From positions 1-61,320 of the forward strand of contig JBIOVV010000014.1 of assembly GCA_044867925.1 (NCBI GenBank): a stretch of DNA of 61,320 nucleotides. The letters are read 5' to 3'. Numbering within the stretch: the stretch's first letter is position 1; every line of letters begins with the position of its first letter. Below, in pieces: positions 8,407 to 16,612 of this stretch. The position numbers and the translations under genes are program-made. Under the pieces are notes generated by a model that was not told the DNA's origin, did no database searches, and saw only the letters and a list, made by a program, of their open reading frames with translations. The DNA is from VRUE01 sp044867925. GTDB taxonomy: Bacteria > Actinomycetota > Thermoleophilia > Solirubrobacterales > 70-9.

Positions 8407-9132
8407 ATGAGGACGGCGGTGATCACGGGCGCTTCCAGCGGCATCGGCGCGGCGACCGCGAGGGTCCTCGCCGGCGCGGGGTACCGCACGATTCTCGGCG
8501 CCCGCCGCCTCGACCGGCTCGAAGAGCTGGCGGCAGAGACCGGCGGTGAGGCGGTAGCGCTCGACGTCGCCGATCCGGCGTCGGTCGAGTCCTTCGCCGC
8601 CGCCCTCGACGCCTGTGACGTCCTGGTCAACAACGCCGGCGGCGCGCTCGGCCTCGGTCCACTCGCCGAGGCCGACGAAGCGCAGTGGCTGCAGATGTAC
8701 GAGTCGAACGTGCTGGGGTCGATGCGGATGACCCGCGCCCTGCTGCCCAAGCTGATCGAGTCGGGCGACGGCCACGTCATCGGCGTCACCAGCATCGCCG
8801 CGATCGAGCCCTACGTCGGCGGTGCCGGCTACAACGCCGCCAAGCACGCCCAGCGGGCGACGCTGCGAGTGCTGCGCCAGGAGCTGCTCGGCCGGCCGGT
8901 GCGGGTGACCGAGGTCGCTCCGGGCATGGTCGAGACCGAGTTCTCGCTCGTCCGCTTCGGCGGCGACGAGGCCGCGGCGGCGCGCGTCTACGAGGGAATG
9001 CAGCCGCTGTGCGCCGAGGACGTCGCCGAGTGCATCCGCTGGGCCCTGGCCCAGCCGCCGCACGTCAACGTCGACGAGATCGTCGTGCGGCCGCGGGACC
9101 AGGCGACGGCGACCAGCGTGCACCGGCGCTAG
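8407..9132 (+). CDS. Short-chain dehydrogenase/reductase (classical SDR)
   Basis: This is a 241-residue NAD(P)-dependent oxidoreductase. It has the cofactor loop TGASSGIG (residues 7-14), NNAG near 75-78, catalytic Ser129 in GVTSIAA, and Tyr142/Lys146 in GYNAAK. The order and length match classical SDRs of the YdfG/3-hydroxy-acid dehydrogenase type; the true substrate cannot be told. ATG 8407 was chosen over the longer frame because it begins directly at the Rossmann fold and has a -10 box 8 nt upstream. The gene is monocistronic and convergent with the FAH-family gene, 16 bp away. Confidence 0.92.
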   Translation: MRTAVITGASSGIGAATARVLAGAGYRTILGARRLDRLEELAAETGGEAVALDVADPASVESFAAALDACDVLVNNAGGALGLGPLAEADEAQWLQMYESNVLGSMRMTRALLPKLIESGDGHVIGVTSIAAIEPYVGGAGYNAAKHAQRATLRVLRQELLGRPVRVTEVAPGMVETEFSLVRFGGDEAAAARVYEGMQPLCAEDVAECIRWALAQPPHVNVDEIVVRPRDQATATSVHRR

Positions 9133-9148
9133 CGAGCCTCCGCCAGGA

Positions 9149-10027
9149 TCAGCCCGCGGCGTTCGGCGCCACGAAGCCCTCGGGCTCCTCGATCACCGTG
9201 TTGACCAGCTCGCCGATCCGCTCGATCTCGACCCGCACCGTGTCGCCGACGTGCAGCACGTTCTCGCGGATCGGCTTGCGGCCGATGCCAACGCCGGAGG
9301 GCGTGCCGGTGGCGATCACGTCGCCCGGCTCGAGCGTGAACGCTTCGGAGAGGTGGGAGACCTGCTGGAAGCAGTCGAAGACCATCGCCGCCGTGCTCGC
9401 GTCCTGGCGCAGGTCGTCGTTGACGTAGCAGCGCACGCGCAGGTCCTGGGGGTCGCCGATCTCCTCCGCCGTCACCAGCCAGGGGCCGAGCGGGCCGTGG
9501 GTGTCGAAGGACTTGCCGATCGTCATCGTCTGCGCGCGTCCCTGCCAGTCGCGCACGCTGAGGTCGTTGGCGCAGGTGTAGCCGGCGATCGCCTCGTGGG
9601 CGCGCTCGACCGGTACGTGGCGGCAGCGCTTGCCGATGACCAGCGCCAGCTCGGCCTCGTAGTCGAGCAGGGTCGAGACCTTGGGCATGTGCACCTCGGC
9701 ACCGGGCCCGGTCACGCAGGTCACCTGCTTGTTGAAGAAGACCGGGACGTCCGGCGCCTCCATCCCCATCTCGGCGATGTGGTCGGCGTAGTTGAGCGCG
9801 ATCCCCAGGTACTTGCGGGGCCGGGCGGGGGCAAGCAGCTCGGCCGCGGCGAGGGGGATGCGGGGAGCGTCGGCGGCGAGCTCTTCGAGGCCGCCGCGGC
9901 CGAGCTCGGCCAGCGCGGCCGCCGGTTCGGCTGGGGCGACGCTGGAGGAGAGGTCGAGGATCTCCTCGCCGTCGACGATTCCGAGTGCCGCCCCTGCGGC
10001 TCCTGCGCTGAAGCTGCACAGTCTCAT
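9149..10027 (-). CDS. Fumarylacetoacetate hydrolase (FAH) family protein
   Basis: At 292 residues this matches the two-domain FAHD1-like family, which includes acylpyruvases, 2-keto-3-deoxy hydrolases and 5-oxopent-3-ene-1,2,5-tricarboxylate decarboxylases. The metal-binding and core motifs are visible: GIALNYADHIAEMG, VFFNKQVTCVTGPGA, DYEAELALVIGKRC, GYTCANDLSVRDWQ, and the C-terminal GDVIATGTPSGVGIGRKP. A divalent-metal C-C hydrolase acting on a beta-keto acid is likely. ATG 10027 begins with the family's usual MRLCSF strand; an earlier in-frame start at 10057 is less likely. A weak CAGAGT -10-like box sits 8 nt upstream. The gene diverges from the cupredoxin. Confidence 0.9.
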   Translation of the reverse strand: MRLCSFSAGAAGAALGIVDGEEILDLSSSVAPAEPAAALAELGRGGLEELAADAPRIPLAAAELLAPARPRKYLGIALNYADHIAEMGMEAPDVPVFFNKQVTCVTGPGAEVHMPKVSTLLDYEAELALVIGKRCRHVPVERAHEAIAGYTCANDLSVRDWQGRAQTMTIGKSFDTHGPLGPWLVTAEEIGDPQDLRVRCYVNDDLRQDASTAAMVFDCFQQVSHLSEAFTLEPGDVIATGTPSGVGIGRKPIRENVLHVGDTVRVEIERIGELVNTVIEEPEGFVAPNAAG

Positions 10028-10095
10028 CGCGCTCGACTCTGCCAGATCGCGACCCACCGAAGGTTCGAAGTCGGGCCAAGGGGTAGAGGCTGGCC

Positions 10096-10530
10096 ATGCC
10101 TACAACGCGCATCTCCCTCTCGCTCCCACTCGTCCTGCTCGCTTTCGCCCTCGCCTCCTGCGGCGATGACGACAGCACGGACACAGGCGAAGCCACCACC
10201 GGTGGGGTCACCGAAACCACCGAGTCCTCGGCCGCGGGCGGCAATGCGCCCGCCCCGAGCGGCGAGGCGGTGCGCTCCGAAAAGGTCGAGATCGTCGACT
10301 TCGCCTATGACCCGGATCCGACCACGATCCAGGCCGGCGGCAAGGTGATCTGGACCAACCGCGACTCCGCGCCCCACACGGCGACCGCCGACGACGGCTC
10401 CTTCGACACCGGCACGATCGAGCAAGGCAAGCTCAAGTCGGAAAGCTTCAAGCAGCCGGGCACCTACACCTACTTCTGCACGATCCACCCCGACATGCAC
10501 GGCACCGTCGAAGTAGTGGAGAGCAGCTAG
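10096..10530 (+). CDS. Cupredoxin (plastocyanin/amicyanin-like) lipoprotein
   Basis: A lipoprotein signal with lipobox LASC (Cys22) is followed by a Thr/Ser/Ala-rich linker to about residue 60, then a single blue-copper domain. The type 1 copper ligands are apparent: His94 in SAPHTAT, Cys128, His131 and Met134 in YFCTIHPDMHG. It should be a small copper protein tethered to the outer face of the membrane, carrying electrons or buffering copper. No oxidase or other redox partner is adjacent, so the partner is unknown. The fluoride-channel genes follow 28 bp downstream but have their own -10 box. Confidence 0.92.
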   Translation: MPTTRISLSLPLVLLAFALASCGDDDSTDTGEATTGGVTETTESSAAGGNAPAPSGEAVRSEKVEIVDFAYDPDPTTIQAGGKVIWTNRDSAPHTATADDGSFDTGTIEQGKLKSESFKQPGTYTYFCTIHPDMHGTVEVVESS

Positions 10531-10544
10531 CCGCGGCCGAGCTG

Positions 10545-10550
10545 TAGGTT
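10545..10550 (+). promoter_or_regulatory. -10 box for the fluoride-channel operon (leaderless start)
   Basis: TAGGTT lies 8 nt before ATG 10559. There is no room for a fluoride (crcB) riboswitch between the previous stop (10530) and this start, and none is seen. Confidence 0.5.
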
Positions 10551-10558
10551 CGCCCCGT

Positions 10559-10966
10559 ATGGGGCCCACGGCACCGCGATTCAAGCTCCGCAGGCTGACG
10601 GCGATCTATATCGGCGGTGTGCTGGGCGCGCTTGCCCGGGTCGGGCTCGCCCAAGCTACTCCGCACGGCCCCGGCCACTGGCCCTGGGGGACCTTCGCGG
10701 TCAACATGGCCGGCGCTCTGCTGCTCGGTTACTTCTTCGCCCGCCTGCACGACCATCCCGAGGACAGCCTCGCCCACCCCTTCCTCACCACCGGGATCTG
10801 CGGCACGCTGACTACGTTCTCGACCCTGCAGCTGGAGCTGTTCGAAATGGTCGATCACGGCAACCTCGGCCTGGCCGCGGCCTACATCGGCGCGACGCTG
10901 ACGCTTGGCTACCTCTGCGTTCGCGCCGGCATCGCCCTGGAGCGCCGCCCCGAGGTCGCGGGTTGA
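10559..10966 (+). CDS. crcB: Fluoride channel subunit, Fluc/CrcB family (first copy)
   Basis: The 135-residue protein has four predicted membrane helices. It shows the Fluc signature with the pore asparagine in WGTFAVNMAGALLLGYF and the phenylalanine/threonine track CGTLTTFSTLQLE, which contains the central Na+ site region. Fluc dimers export fluoride as dual-topology or paired antiparallel subunits. A second, shorter copy overlaps its stop codon, so the working channel is probably a heterodimer. The N-terminal segment before the first helix is somewhat longer than usual. Confidence 0.93.
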   Translation: MGPTAPRFKLRRLTAIYIGGVLGALARVGLAQATPHGPGHWPWGTFAVNMAGALLLGYFFARLHDHPEDSLAHPFLTTGICGTLTTFSTLQLELFEMVDHGNLGLAAAYIGATLTLGYLCVRAGIALERRPEVAG

Positions 10967-11328
10967 GCCCGGCCGGCTGGATCGCCGTCGGCGTGCTCGG
11001 CGGCGCGGCAGCGGCCGCCCGCTTCCTGATCGACTCGGCTTTCGCCGCGCGCACCGATCACCCCTTCCCGCTCGGCGTCCTGGCGATCAACCTCGCCGGC
11101 ACGCTCGTCCTCGGCCTGATCGCCGGCGCCGCCCTCAGCGGCGAGGCGCTGGTCATCGTCGCCGGCGGCGTGCTCGGCTCCTTCACCACCTTCTCCACCT
11201 GGATGCTGGACTCCCACCGCCTGGCCGACGCCGGCCACGCTCACCTCGTCTGGCTCAACCTCGGCCTTTCACTGTTTGCCGGCTTCGCGGCGATCGTCGC
11301 CGGTCACTGGATCGGGACGACTCTGTAA
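10963..11328 (+). CDS. crcB: Fluoride channel subunit, Fluc/CrcB family (second copy)
   Basis: The 121-residue protein has four helices with the Fluc motifs VLAINLAGTLVLG and GSFTTFSTWMLD. It starts at a TTG overlapping the stop codon of the first copy (TTGA), which implies translational coupling. Paired adjacent crcB genes are typical of Gram-positive bacteria, where the two proteins assemble as an obligate antiparallel heterodimer; that is expected here from the arrangement. Confidence 0.93.
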   Translation: MSPAGWIAVGVLGGAAAAARFLIDSAFAARTDHPFPLGVLAINLAGTLVLGLIAGAALSGEALVIVAGGVLGSFTTFSTWMLDSHRLADAGHAHLVWLNLGLSLFAGFAAIVAGHWIGTTL

Positions 11329-11345
11329 CCGTCCGCATCCGCCAC

Positions 11346-11351
11346 TACTTT
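11346..11351 (+). promoter_or_regulatory. -10 box for the OB-HD gene (leaderless start)
   Basis: TACTTT lies 8 nt before ATG 11360. This supports that start over the in-frame codon at 11276 inside crcB. Confidence 0.45.
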
Positions 11352-11359
11352 GGATTGCG

Positions 11360-12358
11360 ATGGAACAGCAGGCTCTCACCGACACACTGATCGCGGCGAG
11401 GGTGCCGCTCGCCGAGCTCGAGGACGGCCAGCGCATCGGCGGCGTCTACGCCGTGCGCGAGCGCGAGCTGCGGCGCAAGCGCAACGGCGAGGCCTGGCTG
11501 CGGATGGTCCTCTGCGATGGCAGCGGCAATTGCGAGGCGGTCGCCTGGGAGGACGCCGAGGCGCTCTATGCACAGGCGACGCCGGGCAGCGCGGTCTACG
11601 TCAGCGGTCACCTCGAGACCAGCGAGCGCTGGGGCTCGAAGGTCAAGCTGACCGGATTGCGCGCCGCTGCTGAGGACGAGTACCGCGCCGAGGACCTGGC
11701 GCCCGCCTCCGAGGCTTCTTTCGAGAAGCTCGAGGACGAGCTGCGCGAGTTGCTGGGGACGGTGCAGGATCGTCAGCTCCGCTACCTGCTCGATCGCTTC
11801 TTCGGCGAGGAGTCTGAGATCTGGGCCCGCTTCCGCGACGCGCCGGCGGCGAAGGTGTACCACCAGGCCTACCGTCACGGGCTGCTCGAGCACACGATCT
11901 CGGTGGCGCAGGCGGTCAGCGCCGCGGCCGCCTACTTCCCGGGGATCGACCGCGACGTCGCCGTCACCGGCGCCCTCCTGCACGACATCGGCAAGACCGA
12001 GGCCTACAACGAGGACCCGCTGGCGATCGACCTCACCGACGCCGGCCGCCTGCAGGGCGAGATCCCCCTCGGCTACTACAAGGTGCGTCGCCAGATCGAG
12101 GACATCCCCGGCTTCGACCCCGCTCTCGCCCAGGCCGTCCTGCACATCATCCTCGCCCACCACGGCTCGCTCGAGCACGGCTCCCCGGTGACGCCCGCCA
12201 CCCGCGAGGCCGTCCTCGTCCACATGATCGACAACCTCGGCGGCCGCCTCGGCAGCTTCGACCGCCTCGAGCGCCAGCTCCCCGCCGGCGAGTCCTGGTC
12301 GGGCTTCGATCGAGCGCTCTCCGGCTCCGCCTACTTCGGCCAGCGCGCCGCCGCCTGA
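11360..12358 (+). CDS. OB-fold plus HD-domain protein, YhaM-like 3'-5' exoribonuclease
   Basis: The 332-residue protein resembles Bacillus YhaM, a 3'-5' exonuclease acting on RNA and ssDNA. Residues about 10-105 form an OB-fold (YAVRERELRRKRNGEAWLRMVLCDGSG). Residues about 150-320 form an HD domain with the metal ligands in YRHGLLEHTISVAQ, TGALLHDIGKTEAY and HIILAHHGSLEHGSP. RNA turnover is the family-based assignment. The ATG and promoter are separate from crcB. A 20-bp inverted repeat begins inside the last codons and extends past the stop (12344-12445). Confidence 0.85.
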   Translation: MEQQALTDTLIAARVPLAELEDGQRIGGVYAVRERELRRKRNGEAWLRMVLCDGSGNCEAVAWEDAEALYAQATPGSAVYVSGHLETSERWGSKVKLTGLRAAAEDEYRAEDLAPASEASFEKLEDELRELLGTVQDRQLRYLLDRFFGEESEIWARFRDAPAAKVYHQAYRHGLLEHTISVAQAVSAAAAYFPGIDRDVAVTGALLHDIGKTEAYNEDPLAIDLTDAGRLQGEIPLGYYKVRRQIEDIPGFDPALAQAVLHIILAHHGSLEHGSPVTPATREAVLVHMIDNLGGRLGSFDRLERQLPAGESWSGFDRALSGSAYFGQRAAA

Positions 12359-12445
12359 CGTCACCAGACGGCGTCCTCAGTCGCTCGCGTGCAGAGCACG
12401 CCACGCTCCCTGCGTCCTTGCCTGATGACGTCAGGCGGCGGCGCG
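12344..12445. repeat. 20-bp perfect inverted repeat spanning the stop codon of the OB-HD gene
   Basis: Arms 12344-12363 and 12426-12445 are exact reverse complements with a 62-nt loop. The left arm contains the last four codons and the TGA (12356-12358). The loop has its own small hairpin, GCGTG-CAGAG-CACGC. The right arm sits about 20 nt before the -10 box of the next gene. Terminator or mRNA-protecting structure is possible; there is no T-tract. Confidence 0.6.
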
Positions 12446-12463
12446 ACCCGCCTGTGGCAAACA

Positions 12464-12469
12464 TAGACT
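12464..12469 (+). promoter_or_regulatory. -10 box for the 12480 membrane-protein gene
   Basis: TAGACT lies 10 nt before ATG 12480, predicting a very short leader or none. Confidence 0.4.
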
Positions 12470-12479
12470 GCTGCGCTCG

Positions 12480-14300
12480 ATGGCTTCTGAGAGGTCAGAG
12501 CAGAGGCGCGAGGCGATGCCCGCCGTCGACCCGATCGGGTTTCTCGACAGGCACATAGCCCGCTTCGCCGCCTGGTCGCGACGCGTGGGCGAGAACAGGC
12601 TTGCCTACCTGTTCTTGGCGCTCACCTTTGCCGTGGCTGCGGTGCTGATCCTCGGCTGGGGCAAGGGACAGACGTTCATCAACGACGAGTGGACCTACCT
12701 GGTGGTCGACCAGGGGTGGTCGCTCGAAACCCTGCTGAAACCCCAAAACGGCCACCTCATCGTCGTTCCGCTCCTGCTCTACAAGGGCCTCTTCGCGACG
12801 GTTGGCGCCGAGTCTCACCTCCCCTTCCAGATTGTCACCGTGATCTTGCACCTGACGATCGCGCTCCTCTTCTTCCTGCTCGTCCGGGGGCGGGCGACAC
12901 TCGCGGTCGCGCTCGGGCTCACTGCTCTCGTCGCTCTCTTCGGCGCCGGCTGGGACACCGTGATGGGGGCGTACGAGCTTCCCAACCTGACCGGCATGGC
13001 GGCGGGCCTCGGCTGCCTGCTTGCGCTCGACCGCCGCAGCCGGTTCGCTGACGCGCTCGCCTGCCTGCTGCTTGCCTTGGCGCTCGCCTCATTCAGCATC
13101 GGGATCGCGTTTGGATTGGGAGCGCTGCTGTCCATCTGGCTGGGCGGGCGCGCCGATTGGCGACGAGCCTGGATCGTCCTGCTTCCGTTCATGCTCTACG
13201 GCATCTGGTTCCTCTGGGCGCGGAAGTTCGGTCAGTCCGGGGTGACGGCGGAAGCGGTCGGCGGCCTCTTCAGCGGCATCGCCGACCAGGTGGCGGCGAT
13301 CTGCGCCGGCATCACCGGTCTCTTTCGCGCTCCGGGGAGCGCCGACCTGTCCACGCTCGTGGCGCTGCGCGCTGAATGGGGATACCCGCTGGCCTTGGTC
13401 CTGGTCGCCGTCACCGCCCTTCACGTCTGGCGCGCGCCGCCGCGGTCGATCCGCTTCTGGATGATCCTCGGCACGCTGCTGGCCTACCTGGTCCTGGTCG
13501 CGGCCGGGCTCGACCCCGCCCGGGCCCCCAATGCCAGTCGCTACGTCTACATGGGCGGCATCCTTGCCCTGCTGCTGGTCGCGGAGCTGAGCCGCGATGT
13601 TCGCTGGTCGACCGTCACGGGCTTGCTCGCCGCCGCCGTCCTCGGCCTTGCCCTGCTGGCAAACGTCTCCGAGCTGCGAGCCGGAGGCCGTCTCTTCGAA
13701 GCCGAGGGTGCGACGAACCGGGCGACGCTTGCGGCGCTGGAGCTGAGCCGCGACCACGTGGCGCCGGACTTCTTCGTAGAGGACGAGAGCGCCGCGCACT
13801 CACACCCCGACATGTTCTTTCCGGCGGCGGCGTATTTCGAGGCGGCCGAAGACTTCGGCTCACCCGCCTACAGCCTCGAGCAGCTGCTCGGCAGCGCCGA
13901 GCAGGCGCGCGAAGCGGCAGATCAGGAGCTGACGCGAGCGCTCGAGCTCGCCACCGCCCCGGTCGAGGGGCAGCTGCTTCTGCCTCGAGCCGTTGAGCCG
14001 CTCAGCCTGTCGAGCGCCAGCAACGGCCGCGCCACACCGCGCCGCGGCTGCCTCGCCTTGATCCCGGACCCGGGCCGGACCGCCTCCTTCCGCATCGAGC
14101 TGCCTGCCGGTGGCTTTGCCTATCGCAGCGGGGCCGGCCTCGAGCCCGAGCTCATGCTGAGACGGTTCGGCACGGCCTTCTCCACCGCCTTGCCGGCGCT
14201 GAGCGGGGCAGGCGAAGTCGTGATCCCGAGTGACCCAAGCTCCGCTCTCTGGCACGCGGAGCTACGAACCAGCGCACCCACCCTTGTCTGCCCACGCTGA
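12480..14300 (+). CDS. Polytopic membrane protein, GT-C/PMT-like
   Basis: The 606-residue protein has about ten or eleven predicted helices, from LAYLFLALTFAVAAVLIL to roughly residue 400, then a soluble C-terminal domain of about 200 residues. The first extracytoplasmic loop carries an acidic pair in INDEWTYLV (Asp69, Glu70), followed by QNGHLIVVPLLLYK. This is the layout of GT-C glycosyltransferases such as PMT/ArnT, whose catalytic aspartate lies in loop 1. Lipid-linked sugar donors are therefore the expected substrate class, but sequence identity to a named family is not obvious to me. A second large membrane protein follows 16 bp downstream. Confidence 0.75.
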   Translation: MASERSEQRREAMPAVDPIGFLDRHIARFAAWSRRVGENRLAYLFLALTFAVAAVLILGWGKGQTFINDEWTYLVVDQGWSLETLLKPQNGHLIVVPLLLYKGLFATVGAESHLPFQIVTVILHLTIALLFFLLVRGRATLAVALGLTALVALFGAGWDTVMGAYELPNLTGMAAGLGCLLALDRRSRFADALACLLLALALASFSIGIAFGLGALLSIWLGGRADWRRAWIVLLPFMLYGIWFLWARKFGQSGVTAEAVGGLFSGIADQVAAICAGITGLFRAPGSADLSTLVALRAEWGYPLALVLVAVTALHVWRAPPRSIRFWMILGTLLAYLVLVAAGLDPARAPNASRYVYMGGILALLLVAELSRDVRWSTVTGLLAAAVLGLALLANVSELRAGGRLFEAEGATNRATLAALELSRDHVAPDFFVEDESAAHSHPDMFFPAAAYFEAAEDFGSPAYSLEQLLGSAEQAREAADQELTRALELATAPVEGQLLLPRAVEPLSLSSASNGRATPRRGCLALIPDPGRTASFRIELPAGGFAYRSGAGLEPELMLRRFGTAFSTALPALSGAGEVVIPSDPSSALWHAELRTSAPTLVCPR

Positions 14301-14316
14301 GCAGGAAACGCGACCG

Positions 14317-16302
14317 GTGGAGGCCGGCCCCCCCCGCGAGCCTCGACGGCGCAAGCCCGACCTCGCCGCGATCAAGCAGGTCCTGCTCTCCTCGCCGGTC
14401 CTGGGCGCCGTGCTGGCGGTCCTGACCTGGCCGTTCCCCAACCTCACGCCGACCTACGGCCTCGATCCCTCCTGGGTCGCCGGCCTCTACATGGCCGGCG
14501 AGCGGGGCCTCGACGCCGGCACCCAGATCGTCTTCAGCTACGGGCCGCTGGGCTTCCTCGGCCTGCCCAACTTCTTCGAGATCTGGCCCGGCAGGCTGGC
14601 CTTCGCCTGGTCGGCGCTGGTCCAGGTCGCCTTCTGCGCCGCCTTGCTTTGGAGCACGCGCCGCGCCTTCGGGCTCGTGCTGGGACTCGTGGTCACCGCC
14701 CTCGTCGCGGCGAACCCGTTCGGCGATCAGGTCCTGATCGCCGCCGCGGTGGTCGGCGCCGCCGCGCTGCTCGACGAATGGAGCGCCCGTGCGCGGCTCT
14801 GGCTCGCCGTAGGCGCGGGCGCGCTGGCCGGGATGCAACTGCTCGGCTCCTTGCGGGTGGGGCCCACGCTGGTCGCGATGGGGGTCGCCGTGCTGCTCGG
14901 CCTGCCCGATCGACGCCGAACCTTTCCCGCTTTCTTCGCCACCCTGATCGCCGCCTTCATGGTGCTCTGGCTCATCACCGGGCAGGGCCTGGGCAACATC
15001 GACGACTACGCCGTCAACACCGCCGAGGTGGTCGGCGACTACTCGGCGGCGATGGTGGCCGTCTACCCCAGCCGCTCCTGGCAGACACCGGCGACCCTGG
15101 TCGGCCTCGCCACCATCGCCACCCTCTGCGTCGCCGCGGTCTGGCGTCGCGACAACATGCGCAGGATCGGTCTCGTGCTGATGGTCGCGGCGGTTACCTT
15201 CCTCATGTTCAAGCACGAGATCGTCCGCTACTCGCCCGGCAACACCGGGCTCTTCCTGGCTGCCCTGCTGGCGATCGGTCTCACGCTGGTGCCCTACGTC
15301 CGCCGCTCGCTTGCCGTCGGCGCCGTCGTCGTGCTCTTCGCCATCACCTACATCGGCAACGAGGAAGCGATCGAGACGAGGCTCCACTTCGGACAGCGAG
15401 CCGAGACCTTCCGCTTACAGCTGGAGACGGTCGCGCTTCCCGGTCGTGCCGAGAAGGCCCAGCAGCAGGGCCGGGAAGAAATGGAAGCGATCTACGGGCT
15501 CAGCCCGGCCGAGCTGAGGCTGCTGCGCTCGGGCACGGTCCACGTCGCTCCCTGGGAGGCCGGCGCGGTCTGGGCCTACGGCCTCGATTGGGATCCGCTG
15601 CCCGTCTTTCAGCAGTACTCGGCGTTTACCCCGCGCCTGGACGAGTTGAATGCGGCGAAGCTCGAATCGACGAGCGCCCCGGAGCTGATCCTCTGGCAGA
15701 ACACGACGACGTTCGATCCCAACGCGGTCAACTACCCCGGTGCGATCGACGCCCGCTGGCCGGCCTTCGAGTCACCCGCCCAAATGGTTCAGATGTTCTG
15801 CCGCTATCGGGTTCTTCGCTGGGATGAAGAGTGGGCGATCCTGCGCCACGAACGGAGCCGCTGCGGCCGTGAGCGCTCGCTGGGCTCGGTGACGGTGGCG
15901 AACACAGAGGGCGTCCGCTTTCCTCCGACCCGGCCCGACGAGGCGCTGCTGGTTCGCGTCGACGGGCTCGCGGTGTCGGGAGCCGAGCGGCTTCGGACCT
16001 TCCTCTTCCGAGCTTCCGGGCGCATCGCGGTGATCGAAGGGAATCCCTGGAACATGGTCGGGGAGACGGCGGAGGACGGTCTACTGGTGCGGGTGCCACG
16101 CTGGGCCGATTTCCCCAGCCTCTACCGGCTGGGGCGCGATATCGACGAAATCGCTTTCAGTCGCGCGCCGGGGTTCCTCACCGGCGTCGATGCCTCGACC
16201 AAGCTGACCCTTCACTTCTACGCCCTGCCCCTGGACGCGCCGGCGATCTCGCCGCACGCCGCCGAGGCTCAGAAGCGCCGCGTGCAGCGTTCGATGCGCT
16301 GA
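14317..16302 (+). CDS. Polytopic membrane protein of unknown function
   Basis: The 661-residue protein has about ten to twelve helices between residues 20 and 370 and an extracytoplasmic C-terminal half. The first loop is LTPTYGLDPSWVAGLYMAGERGLDAGTQIVFSYGPLGF, a pattern common in uncharacterised GT-C-like membrane proteins. GTG 14317 was chosen: AGGAAA (14303-14308) sits at proper spacing and the gene then begins just after the previous stop, while the earlier GTG 14230 would overlap that gene by 71 bp. It forms an apparent two-gene operon with the 12480-14300 gene, and the pair may act on the same surface glycan (inference). Its 3' end overlaps the convergent small gene by 34 bp. Confidence 0.75.
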   Translation: MEAGPPREPRRRKPDLAAIKQVLLSSPVLGAVLAVLTWPFPNLTPTYGLDPSWVAGLYMAGERGLDAGTQIVFSYGPLGFLGLPNFFEIWPGRLAFAWSALVQVAFCAALLWSTRRAFGLVLGLVVTALVAANPFGDQVLIAAAVVGAAALLDEWSARARLWLAVGAGALAGMQLLGSLRVGPTLVAMGVAVLLGLPDRRRTFPAFFATLIAAFMVLWLITGQGLGNIDDYAVNTAEVVGDYSAAMVAVYPSRSWQTPATLVGLATIATLCVAAVWRRDNMRRIGLVLMVAAVTFLMFKHEIVRYSPGNTGLFLAALLAIGLTLVPYVRRSLAVGAVVVLFAITYIGNEEAIETRLHFGQRAETFRLQLETVALPGRAEKAQQQGREEMEAIYGLSPAELRLLRSGTVHVAPWEAGAVWAYGLDWDPLPVFQQYSAFTPRLDELNAAKLESTSAPELILWQNTTTFDPNAVNYPGAIDARWPAFESPAQMVQMFCRYRVLRWDEEWAILRHERSRCGRERSLGSVTVANTEGVRFPPTRPDEALLVRVDGLAVSGAERLRTFLFRASGRIAVIEGNPWNMVGETAEDGLLVRVPRWADFPSLYRLGRDIDEIAFSRAPGFLTGVDASTKLTLHFYALPLDAPAISPHAAEAQKRRVQRSMR

Positions 16303-16583
16303 ACGTTGCCGCTGGCGGCCTTGACGCAGCGGACCAGCTTCTGCTTGCGGGCAGCCGAGCCGGTCACCTCGAACGAGCGGTGGACCTCGCGTTTGATCTC
16401 GGTGCTCATCCCTTTCAGCGACTTGCCGATCTGGTCGAGGCCGGTCGAGTGGACCACCTCCGTGGTCGTGTCGAGCACGGGCTTGAGGATGAAGAGGTAG
16501 ACCAGAAAGAGGACCCCGGCGGTGACCGCAAGCCGGATAATGCCCGAAGTTACGTTGCCGAAGAGGTTGCGCAGAAGGTCCAT
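16269..16583 (-). CDS. Small membrane protein, hypothetical
   Basis: The 104-residue protein has one helix (SGIIRLAVTAGVLFLVYLFIL, about 13-33) followed by a charged tail with two cysteines (RCVKAASGNVQRIERC). No family recognised. Support comes from a minus-strand -10 (TAGTGT) 12 nt upstream and a divergent promoter shared with the PafBC-like gene. Its end overlaps the convergent membrane-protein gene. Confidence 0.6.
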   Translation of the reverse strand: MDLLRNLFGNVTSGIIRLAVTAGVLFLVYLFILKPVLDTTTEVVHSTGLDQIGKSLKGMSTEIKREVHRSFEVTGSAARKQKLVRCVKAASGNVQRIERCTRRF

Positions 16584-16595
16584 GGGGCGGGCCGC

Positions 16596-16605
16596 ACACT
16601 ATCCT
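16596..16605. promoter_or_regulatory. Overlapping divergent -10 boxes
   Basis: Plus strand TATCCT (16600-16605) is 7 nt before GTG 16613. Minus strand TAGTGT (plus 16596-16601) is 12 nt before ATG 16583. The two boxes share the central TA, so one polymerase would exclude the other. Confidence 0.5.
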
Positions 16606-16612
16606 GCGAGCC

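Noticed and set aside
10531..10558. Fluoride riboswitch before the crcB pair
   Set aside because: Only 28 nt separate the previous stop from the start, with no pseudoknot-forming sequence and a -10 box inside the gap.
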